The position numbers and the translations under genes were made by a program. A DNA stretch of 64,000 nucleotides, taken from NCBI RefSeq assembly GCF_020085105.1, contig NC_058059.1, positions 21,720,042-21,784,041 of the forward strand. The letters are read 5' to 3'. Of the stretch, positions 33,624 to 45,600 are shown in pieces. The DNA comes from Siniperca chuatsi. Its lineage: Eukaryota; Chordata; Actinopteri; Centrarchiformes; Sinipercidae. The notes beneath the pieces are model-generated. The model was not told the origin of the DNA. It did no database searches and saw only the letters and a list, made by a program, of their open reading frames with translations. Within the stretch, counting starts at the first letter, position 1. Each line of letters starts with the position of its first letter.

Positions 33624-36600
33624 GTAAGTATGACTTCACTCATCATTAATGCTTACTGTTTTTGCTATATATCTCCCAAAGGACTACTCCTGTTATTTCT
33701 TCTCCTAAATTTCTTATGTATTACATGAAAAAAATTGCAAGCCCAAATTGGCTCATCAGAATGGGTTGTGATTCCTCTGTACCTGATATTGCCCTTTTCC
33801 TTATTAAGTAATAAATAAGAAATGGGAGCAGTGTGGCAAGCCCTTTGGGAGATGCAATCAGAGTTACAGTTTTTTGGACTCAGCACCTAGGAAGAATAGA
33901 TGTGTTTTCACACTCATTCTTTAAAAGGAGTAGGTCGGTTTAATATTCCTGTTGTCCTGTTTTACACAGTTATTAGTGTTCTCTCATATTGGTGGCAGCA
34001 GTTGTATCTTGTGTGTTGTTTAACGCATGAACATGAGCAGAAGTGTAAAAGTGACCATTACATTTTAAAGTTATTTTTAGCTATATCTTGGTACTATTTT
34101 CCCAAAATATGAATCTATACCTTTTTAAGGCTGTACTGATAAGTGACATTGCCCAAGGAGTTTGGTCTGCAGTGTTGCAATAATTAAATTAGATTTCATT
34201 GCTTTCAGAAGAAAGCAAACTAAAGATTTACATCCCTGGCTCTCATTTCATTTTGTGTTACTTGGATTAATGCCCAAATCCTGAATCATGAATCGTCGGA
34301 ATGAAGTATCAGCTGAGTTGCTTTAGATGCATTGCAGTTTCAAAGGAGTGTAATTTTGTGTGTGTGTGTTTTACTTAAATACGTTTTTTCTTTCTCTCTT
34401 TTCTCTTTGTTTCCTTCTGTCAGTCTTCTCCTCACTCCCCCTCGCAGTCAGCGTCTGAGTCTCCGTCCCGCTACGCCTCAGTTCCAGTTCGGGAGCCGGT
34501 CAGTCCGCTGAAAGCTGAGTCAGCCAGAGCGCTTCATCCTCAACATTATACCCAACAGCAGCCCCAACACAACCATCACCACCGCCAAGGCCACCATTCA
34601 CAGCAGAGGGACGCCGCGAGGCCGCAACAGACATACACAAAGCCACAACCGTGCGCACACATGCCACCTAATCAGCATCAACAACGTCAACATCAACAAC
34701 AGCATCAGCAGCTGCCAGCTCAGCCGCCGCGACCACAAGTTCAGCCACTGTCGCCTCCACAGCAGCCGTCTGTCCAGGAGGTGGGAGTTTGCGAATAAAC
34801 ATCCATAAATCCATAAAATATTTTTTAAAAGATGCTACTTATAACTCCAGAACTTGCCCAAGATTCATCACATTTTTAAGTTTTCTTCAGCATCAAAGTA
34901 ATCCAGTGACAGTCATCTGCATATCCATGGGTACATTGCAAACAGGAACCTCTAATAGCAAACGTGGCATACTTTTAATACTGCCAGTTTGCCAAACTGT
35001 AAACAAAAAACTGGGCTTAAGTTGTAGACCACAGTATAACTCACTGAATACATGGCAACAGGGATGATGAATCCTGTAAAGGCAGGCAGGCATTTTTTAC
35101 AAGGGGTTTATCTGCCAGCAGCTGAAAAATGGCTGACAGCAGTTTTAGATTAGATTAGATTCAACTTTATTGTCATTACACATGTACAAGTACAAGGCAA
35201 CGAAATGCAGTTTAGGTCTAACCAGAAGTACAATAAGCAAGTGCAAGATATAAAGTGTGTGCATAAATGCAGGAAAAAGCAGTATTATGAAAATATTTTA
35301 CAAGTGGTACTATGTATAAACAGAAGTATACTGATGGATATGTACAAAAATGAATTGGACTGGGCAGAACAGTAGTGCAATGAATATAAAGTAGTGCAAA
35401 TTATGGAAATAGTTAACAGATATGGAAATAGTTAACGGCAGTAAAAGTCTGGCAGAATTTAAATGAGTTAGGAGAGACCTGCAGTATGTGAGTAGAAATA
35501 ATAAGGATGGTGATGTAGTCTTTCCTTTTTGTGCCTTCTCAGATTCGCAGATCTCTTCCTCCGTTTCCAACATTTGTGGATGGTGAGTGGACTCGCTTAT
35601 GAAATCACAATATCATTCTCAGCTCCATCTCCATTATTTTCATCTGTTGACATAGTAGATTAGAGTAAGTTATATTTGGGGAAATTTGTCTTGGGCACAG
35701 TGTTACAGTCCGTTGTTTCACATGAAAAAACATCACAAAAACATAAGAAGCGTTTGACACGATGCTAGACAGTTGCTTCACATGAAAACATCTTAAAACA
35801 TAAGAGACGTTTGACCACACAGCGACTTAAAAAAGAACTAAAAGAAATTTAAGTGCTAAGTGCTAAAGTGTGTGTGTATATTTATTGCTCTATTGCATTT
35901 AGCATTAGACTTCAGCAGCTTAATGGAGGCTGGAACAAACGATAGCTTCAAGCGGTTTGATTTGCACTTTAGCACACAGTCCTGATGGCAGAGGTTCGTA
36001 TTCAGAGAAGAGGGGATGTTGAGGGTCCACAATGATTTTTGTTGCTTGTTTCCTGCCAAGTATTGAAACAAGCAAGTATTCAAGATGAACACTCGAACAT
36101 ATTACATTTTACAATCTGTTTAGTTTTATTTAGTTATGTTCATGGCTGTGCTCTCATATTTAAAAAAATGTACCGATATTGTAGATGTTGGGCTTAGTTT
36201 TGCTAGATCATTGCCATAGCTTCACTTTTTAATCTGTATGTAGTATGTTTGTGTACTAGTATGTATATGCATGTGTGTACATGTGCCTAACTAGTGCAAT
36301 TGGTTCATGCAGTCCCGGGACCATGTGACCCTGAAGACCTTATTGACGGCATCATCTTTGCAGCGACCTACCTGGGCTGCACCCACCTGCTGTCAGAGAG
36401 GACGCCCACAAAGAGCGCGCGCATGCAGCAGGCACAGGAGGCCATGAGCAGAGTCCGGGTGAGAGCAAACTACAGCTTGTTTGATTTCATTCTGCGGTCT
36501 TATCATAGTGGAGGAAGAACAGGACAATTTGTGTCAGCGTCCAAAATCACTCCTTTGTTCACTTACTCACCTATGTGATAGGCACTCAGTGGTTTACTCT

Positions 36601-39600
36601 ATAGTGAGCAGTAAATTGCGATTCTGGACACTTATCAATCATCGTCATTTTGCATCATCACTGACAGGTGTAGTGTCGCCTGTAACGTTTTGCCTCTATA
36701 AAATGTGCCGTATTGCATTGTGGGATAGTTAGCAGAAAGTGGAATACATGTCATGGACATTACTTATTTCGTTCCATTGTAGGAATATTTGAGAGCACTA
36801 TATACAGTAGTGTACAGATGGCCGCCCACCCTGAGTCTGGTTCTGCTCGAGGTTTCTGCCGCTTAAAAGGAAGTTTTTCCTTGCCACTGTCGCCAAGTGC
36901 TTGCTCTTGGTGGGAATTGCTGGGTCTCTGTAAATAATATTATAAAGAGTACAGTCTAGACCTGCTCTATAGGAAAAGTGCAATGAGATAACTTCTGTCA
37001 TGAATTGGCACTATATAAATAAATTGAATTGAATAAAATTCCGTCAGAATTCACTCAAATAAAATGGCGGAGGGTAAATATTGTGCACTATATAGTAAAT
37101 ACGGAGTGATATCAGACACAGCCTCTATTTTCGACAACATGCCAATTTTTAGTTTTTAATTTTATTGGTACAATCCCTGCCTCTGTTGACAGACTTCTCC
37201 AATTCAAAGGCTAAATATTGATTTATACCTTTTTATATCTTGGTATAGAAATAAAATGTGCAATTTCATATCTCTGAAGATAAAAAGTAATCATTTTCTT
37301 ATTTCTTATGCCAGCCCCAAAAATACCAAATACATTGGGCTGAATTTAGGGATATGTGTCTGAAATGATGCACAAGACATCTAGAATATTCCCATTTGAT
37401 GGATTAGTACAGCCATAAAAACATGGACTCTGGGTTTTAGTGTTTTAAAGCATTTAAAGTATAAACATCTTAAAACTTCAGTGAAGAGATGGAACAAGCT
37501 GATACTAAAAGATAATCCTTTATCGATCCCCAGAGGGGAAATTCAGGTGTTGCAGGCAGCACAAGGGCAGAAATAAGCACAGATAAATAGAGAAAAGTAA
37601 AAAATAAATAATTAGAAGTATATAAAATAAAAATAAGAATAGAAATATAAACTATACAAGAGCAATTAAACTCAAAATTTACAATGTAAGCAGTATACAT
37701 ACAGTACCCACGACCAGAGTTGTGCTTAAACTAATAGTGTAATACTGTCTCAAGCAAAGTGACAGTGGTGTGATACTATCAGACAGTGTGGTATAATATC
37801 ATTTTCACAACCTTGAAGCTTGTTAAACTGTATATTTAGGGGTTACATTTTTTAATTAATAATAGTGCTTACAACAGACTTCAAGGAGATTAAAGATAAA
37901 ACCCGCAGCTCCCTGGTTTGGAGATACATTTTCTAATACACTTGGACACATCATCAGTGATGTAACTGAAGTTCACTTCATATTTGGGTCTTTTAAAGTC
38001 AGAAACCCTCAGCAGGCAACACAGCCAGCGGGCGAAAAGTCCCGGGGTTTCTGCACAATGCATCATCCACAGATCACTGCTCCTGATCCACACTGGCTTT
38101 TCTCCTCAGCTCCACTGGATGTTATATAAATTGTTGATCAAGGCTGTGAAGCCCTGGAGACTGTAGACTACGCTTTCTGCTCCAGTCGCAGTGCATGATG
38201 TCAAACATGCATCACGCTAAGGAAAAACACTTTTAACTTGGATCAGAGTGATTCAACTAAGTACATCAGTATATATAAATGTGGCTTGTATCGTATATGA
38301 TTTCATCTGGGTTGTTTTTGCTGTTCACATGCGAAGAAAGATCCATTGATGATATTGGGTACACCAAAAAACAGATTTGCGGTCGGTTGAGGGCAGTGAG
38401 TGAGTGGGAAAGATGGCTTACAGTGACAGCGTGGCATTCAAACATAGAACTGTGTGAGCGTGAGAGATGACCAGTAAGATGTTGCCATTTTGGAGAGACA
38501 TGCAAAGAAAGTCAAGAGGCAGGAAGAGGACAAGGAGCTGAGCAGAACTTCTGGACGGTTGACTGACAGTTTCAGGACATCGTCTCTGTTTAAGATCTGA
38601 GAAACTCAGAGGGAAGGAGAGGGTTAGAGACGGTATAATAAGGGGGGGGCTTTTTTTAGAATGTAAAAGACAGAGTGGAGGCTCGCTGTCTAACAGGCTG
38701 GGTGAGCTGGCATCTCAGTTGTCGGGGTGCGCTGATGCGACTCATGATTTAAAAAAACAAAACAAAAAAAAACGATCTGACACCAGTGCTCTTTTTTTTT
38801 TTCTCCAAAATTTAAAATCGGTGTGTGGAACTGAGTAAATTTTGTGTTATACAGTGGTGTGAAAAAGTGCCCCCTTCCTGATTTCTTATTTTTGTCACAC
38901 TTAAATGTTTCAGATCATCACACAAATTTAAATATTAGTCAAAGATAACACAAGTAAATAAAAAATGCAGTTTTTAAATGAAGGTTGTTATTATTAAGGG
39001 AAAACAAAATTCAAACCTACAAACCTACATGGCCCTGTGTGTGTGTGGGGGGAGTGATGCCCCTAAACCTAATAACTGGTTGGGCCACCCTTAGCAGCAA
39101 CAACTGCAATCAAGCATTTGCGATAACTTGCCATGAGTCTTTTACAGCGCTGTGGAGGAATTTTGGCTCACTCATCTTTGCAGAATTGTTGTAATTCAGC
39201 CACATTGGAGGGTTTTCGAGCATGAACTGTCTTTTTAAGGTCATGCCACAGAATCTCAGTAGGATTCAGGTCAGGACTTTGACTAGGCCACTCCAAAGTC
39301 TTCATTTTGTTTAGTTTTCTTCATCTTCTTCAGCCATTCAGAGGTGGACTTGCTGGTGTTTTTTGGATCATTGTCCTGCTGCAGAATCCAAGTTCCCTTC
39401 AGCTTGAGGTCACGAACAGATGGCCGGACATTCTCCTTCAGGAGTTTTTGGTAGACAGCAGAATTCATGGTTCCATTTATCACAACAAGTCTTCCAGGCC
39501 CGACAGGCCCAGACCATCACACTACGACCACCATATTTTATTGTTGGTATGTTCTTTTTCTGAAATGCAGTGTTACACACCTTCTGAAAAGAAAACTTTT

Positions 39601-42600
39601 GTCTTTTGTATTTCCCCAAAAGTCTTGGGGATCATCAAGACTTTTGGGAAAATACTGTGGACAAAAATTTAACTTTTCTTTGACTAATATTTAAATTTGT
39701 TTGATGATCTGAAACATTTAAGTGTGACAAACATGCAAAAAAAAAAATCAGGAAGAGGGCAAACACTTTTTCACACCGCTGTATGTGAAAGTTAAACTGA
39801 GGCTGTAACTTCACATCAGTTCTTAACTAGTGGAGACCTTCACCAACATCCTTTTTAGGTTTTTTAAAATTATATTGTTTAGAAGGTTTATGAAATTGCG
39901 TCAATACAAAGCATCGATCTCATAACGACAGACACACCATCACGTTCTCTACATGTAGCACACACAGTTGGTGCTGTAGCATTACTGGTATTATGTGCAG
40001 ACAGAGCTGACAAACAGCACTGAGCTTCTGTGATTAACGGCCATCAGACACCTGTGCGTGGCGCTGTCTTTGTCTCACAAACCAAAGCCGACCTGCTGAA
40101 CAATGCAGCTCTCCGTTGCGTCTTTTTATTGTTGTTGCAAATTTTGTTGTTAACGAGATGTAGCTTATTTATTTTAATTTTTTTTCTGTAGTCAAATGTA
40201 TTTTGTCCATGACCTCCCGAAAAAAAATTCAAGATAATGTCTAAATCCAGTTTTAGAACTATATCGACCAAGTTTTTGGTGACTTTAGCTCACAGTAAAG
40301 ACTTTCTCAGTAAAATGCATTTATTGTGAAGTATGTGAAGCAGGAAGTGATGATTTAGTATCAGCACTGGCTTTATGCATCAATGTTAGTTCACCTCAGC
40401 AAATGAACAGACTAGAACAGAAAACTGTATTTAATATGGATCAGTCACGTCTGGCTGATACCTGATCCTTATTAATGAGGTCAGTATCGGGTCAGTACCC
40501 ATCCAATGGATTGGATTCAGGAGAATACTTTGTTGTTTTGTATTGGATCAATAATTGTTGCATGTCAGTATTTCCAATACTTAAAGAATACATTTTAAAA
40601 ACTTCCTATGTAGTGAATTTATATTTTTCTCACATTTATGATCTTATAATTTGATTTACTTATGTGGTTTTCTTTTGTTTCAACAATACAACATAATAGT
40701 AAATAAAAACAACACTGTATAATAATAACAACATAACAGTAAACAAAGATATTCTTCAGATTTATAAATAAGTTAAGCACGGTCAAAAGAAAAACACTCC
40801 TCGTAAGGCGCTAAAGGGTTTAGAAAACTCATACATGCACATTTACTAAAAATATAGAAAGAATTTGCCAATATATACAATATATATTGAAAAATATATA
40901 AATGACCATTAAGGATTGAATATTAAAAGAAAGTTAACTAAATAAGAGTTTTACCATCTTGGATGTCCAAATTGTTCAGACAGAAGCTAATAATTCTAAG
41001 CTCACAAACTGACAAAAATGCAGACATAAAACAGCAATATTAATACACCAAGAATTAAATAGGTAAAAACAAATTACATAAAAGTCTGTGTGTAAAAACA
41101 TATTTTATGAAGGAGGACACTGACTTCAGCAGCCTAAGCCTCACAGGCGGGACGCGGTCCAGGACGGCACAGAAAGACGGACGCTGATTATTATACAAGA
41201 TGTCTGCCGAATATAAAACGAAATGAAATACTGGAGGTGACATACGGTGAAGTCCACCACAGGTCAGGAGTCGGCCGGCGAGCGGCGTGGATGGAATGAG
41301 AAACACTGACGTGGTTGCTCCGGGCTCAGAGAGCATCTGGGAGGATCTCAACAACAACAACAATATTAAAAAAAATAAATAAAAAAAATTCCTGACTACA
41401 GTAAATAAATACTAGTTAGCACTACGTGTCAGCTTTAATACAGGTCTGATTATCACCATGTATAGAAGTGGGGTTATTTATAGAACATGAGGCTGCTTTC
41501 ACAGCAAACAGGAACTGCAAAATGATGTGTTGTGGTAAAGGGACAAGTCAAAATGTCAGGAACTGCATTTGGTTATTTGGTCACTAAATGTGGACGATAA
41601 CTCAGCAGCACTAACTGATTTACTGGAGTCTGAACTTCATTCTACCAATGTGTTTTGACACAGAGCCGTATTCAGGTTCAGGTTTTTTTTTTCTTAATAC
41701 TTTCAGTTCACTGCATTAATCTTACCATTGCAGGTTTCATAACCTCCAATTCCTAATTTTAGAGGTTCAGTATAATCTCTGCGCATGTAAACAGTTAAAT
41801 CAAAAATAAAAAAATAAATCAAAAATTGTGAGAGAAATTACATTTTCTGACCCTTTTGAAGCTGTTACTAAAAGGCAAAATAGTTTTTGTTTCTGGGTGA
41901 GGCTGGCATCCACAAACCTGCTTTAAATAATAAACTTTCTTTATGTAAATGCATTGTAACCGCATGTGTGTTTAGTTTCTCTTAATATAGTTAGGACTGA
42001 ATGATTTGTGTAAAGTATTATTTTTAATTGTTACAATTAAATTGTGATTATTTCCTTTCAACTTGAGGCCTACATTGTGGTTTACATAGTATTAAAAAGG
42101 CAAGTTTGTACCGATCATACCCACAAACTCTCATTGCATCTTAACTGGGGGGTTCCAACTACTGTTCACTACCCGCCTGCCATTTATCATTAACACTCGA
42201 CAACTACAGAACTAGCAACTAACTACCTGTCTGAAAATAATGTGATGCGATTAGCTAGCTCATTTATTTAGAAAAAGACCTGTTGGTGTTGAACAGTATA
42301 AAGACACAATCCACTCTATCTTCACATATCAAAATGATTCAGAGTGGTGTTTCTTTCTTAAAGAAAACATCTTTGGCTGAGAGTAAATAGTACTAACACT
42401 GGCATGCAGAGAGCATCTGAACCAGGCAAACAACCAAGAGTCTTAACTTGTATAGGTCGAGGGCAGAAACTAATGATGATTTTCATTGATTGATCTGCAG
42501 ATTCTTTTCTTGATTTATCGCTTAATTCTTTAGCCTATAAAATGTCAGAAAATGCAATTGTCAAAATGTCTACTGTGAAAAAGGCCTATTAACATTAACA

Positions 42601-45600
42601 GTTATTAACTACACCTGACTAAATCTGCATCAGTCCATATATATCCACCGGCTGCTGACCAAAACTTTCTGTGCATGACATGCAACAAGAGAGTTGAACC
42701 GGTGACGTTGCAGTTCTATGGCACGCGCTCTAACCATTCGGCTGCAAAGGCGCTCCTCAGAATGCGATTTTAATATAACAAGAATAAATGTGGCCTACAG
42801 AGTGTACAACAATCGGGCCACCTCTGCTGAAATGAAATAAACTGTAGTTTGATTCCGGGTAAAAGCTACGATCCTTTTGATTTCACAGATTAAATCCACT
42901 TTAATCACATCTCTGCTGACGAAGGCGTGCCAGACGGGTTTGGATTTTAAACCTCGAAACAACACCGATGCACTTTAGAGAGCCAATGGTGGCGCAAGCC
43001 AACATTTGGAAACCCAAACCCTGAGCTGTGATGAGGCGTCTGCCAGAAACACCAGAGGTCGCTTGTCTTTCTTCGGGGTCGTTTGTGTCACATTGATGAA
43101 GAGGAAACTTTTGATAATGTTTGCTGCAAAGGCCTCTGGCAGCCTGCTGTTGTCAGATGTGATAGACAGTAACATCACTGTCCTCCCACACACACGCGCG
43201 CACACACACACACACATACATACACCTTTAAGGTCCTTTTGTCCCTTAATTTGGCATTTGGAATGGAGACAGTCTACAGTGAATGAGGCGATTGGGTTTT
43301 TGTCGACCCAAAAAGCTATTTTCTCGTACTGTTGTCTTGATTAGTCTCTTTCTGAGTCTCTATTCTGCTCTCTGATCACTGCAGGCTGCTCAGAAGCAGG
43401 CAAGGAACAGGAAAAAGGTACGTTTGTTTGGTGACTATAGAAGTTTCATGCAAAAGATGAATTCTGTGTACAAAGCTTTATAGTCAAATGCTAATGTTAG
43501 ACAAGGAGAACAGTGCAGATGTGTACAGATTGTCAGTTAATTTATTTAGATTTGTACATTTCTCTGCCTTCATATATGTAAGGCCTTTTATGCAGATGCC
43601 ATTTTATAGTATTTATCATTTTTACTCATTTTTTTGTTTTCCTGTCGTCTTGTCATTTTTACCTCCTGTTTTGTTTTGTTTGCATGAGACATTGGTGTTT
43701 TGCTTTCATTAGGAGTCTTATTTACTCTTGACAGTTGTGACGCCCGCTCATCTCTGCTTCGCTGCTGTTCATCAACCTGTTGCTTCGTCTGTTCACTTCT
43801 TTTCTTGTTGTTTCTCTCCCCGGCTGCGCAGAGCCCCGACGGGGAGGTTCCGTCCACTGCTGAGGTCGATCTGTTCATGTCCACACAGAGGATTAAAGTC
43901 CTCAATGCAGACACTCAGGTATAAAAAAAATATTATATGCATTCCTTACTTCATCAATAAATACCTTAAATCCTTCAATACCGGAGGGACAGTGTCATCG
44001 TACAAAGAGAGATGATCCCATAAAAGATGACAGGTTAGATTTCTTTAACATACAATGCTTCAAAAACGTCCTCGAGCAACAAATTCTTCCTGCAATACCT
44101 TCCAAACCTCATTAAAAAATGTCTCTATTTAGCAGGTATAATGTCACAGTAGCATGTTATTACCAGGGACCCATAGAAAACGGATTAATTAAGAGTACCT
44201 CGTGTTTTTTGGATCACCAGGAGTCTTTAATGGACCTGCCACTGAGGACGATCTCCTACATAGCCGACATCGGTAACATGGTTGTGCTGATGGCCCGGGG
44301 GAAGATGGTGCGGTCCCGCAGCGCACAGGAAAACCTGGACCACGCAGCTGAGCAAACCACCATGACCCACGATGACAGACGGCTATACAGGATGATCTGC
44401 CACGTCTTCGAGTCCGAGGATGTGAGTTGTTGATTATTAATTTGTTATTGTTGTATACTGCTCACCACTGTCTTGGCAGTAACTGAAACCAGGATGGGAT
44501 GAGCAAACATAAACCACCATGGTTGGCTGTGAAATTATTTAAAGCAATACTCTGACATTTCCCGGGAAATACACTAGTTGTCTTGTGTGCGTTCAGTACA
44601 GACTTAGGCCCGGGACAAGTTTAGCCTAGCTTTACACAAACACTGGAAGAGGGGGAAACTGCTAGCCTTCACCAAAAGCAGAAAAATCCATCTAACAACT
44701 CATCGTTTACATGCTGTATCTTGTTAGCTAGTGAACTAGTCGCCTGTACATCCAGGAATCGCCGTTATTCTTTTATGCCACAATATCTGCCACTAAGAAG
44801 TACATTAGGAGTAGGAAAGGTACTGCTGACACGCTAACTTATTTTGCATGAAAAATATTCACTGTGTTCTGAGAGAGTTGAGACTTTATGAATAGACTTC
44901 AAAACAGCTTTCCTTGAGCAGCATCTTGTGGCCATTCGAGGAACTGCAGTTTAAAGGATAATTCTGGTATTACAACCTAGTTCTTATTTTTGTATGTTTG
45001 TGCATCAATCCTATCAGTAATAATAACATAGTACTCACCAAGTGAATTGCTGAGATCTGGGAACACGGTTCATTGATAAAAAGTGCAAAGTTTGGAAAAA
45101 TTCATATTTTTTATTATTATATAAGAGTTTAACACTCAAAACCTCAGCTTCATTATGACTGTGTGGGTGCGGTCTGCCAACCTAAGTAAACAAGCCACCA
45201 ACTGTCATCAGATTTTCATTCAAATATATAAGGTAAGTTACGAGAGTACAAGTATTGTAGTACAATGCATGTGTGTGTCTTTTAGTGGGATGTAAACAAG
45301 TCCTCGTCTTTCTCTCTCAGGCCCAGCTGATAGCTCAGTCCATCGGTCAGTCTTTCAGCGTCGCCTACCAGGAGTTCCTCAGGGCCAACGGCATCGACCC
45401 CGAGGATCTGAGCCAGAGGGAGTACAGCGACCTGCTCAACACTCAGGACATGTACAACGACGACCTCATTCACTTCTCCAAGTCAGAGAACTGCAGAGAC
45501 GTAAGTGAACCAGCAGGTGGCAGCACAGTCACAGGAGTTTTTCATTTACTTCTTGTGCTTAAATTGAGTAGATTTTTCCCACCGGGGACATTTTTACCTT

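Larger units (their letters stand above)
36459..43384. other. apba1 intron before the 33-nt exon, 6.9 kb
   Basis: Largest apba1 intron between coding exons. It holds the repeats at 36795-37040 and 37490-37700, the Tc1 element at 38852-39781, a CpG-containing block at 41110-41350 and a CA repeat at 43187-43226. 39790-41050 and 41360-43180 show no feature I can name. Confidence 0.5.

Noticed and set aside
37890..38093. Minus-strand frame with several Cys residues in the apba1 intron
   Set aside because: No recognisable family, no flanking splice signals on that strand, length within chance.
43588..43914. 108-codon minus-strand frame opposite apba1 exon 6
   Set aside because: It overlaps a verified plus-strand PTB exon and has no similarity of its own.
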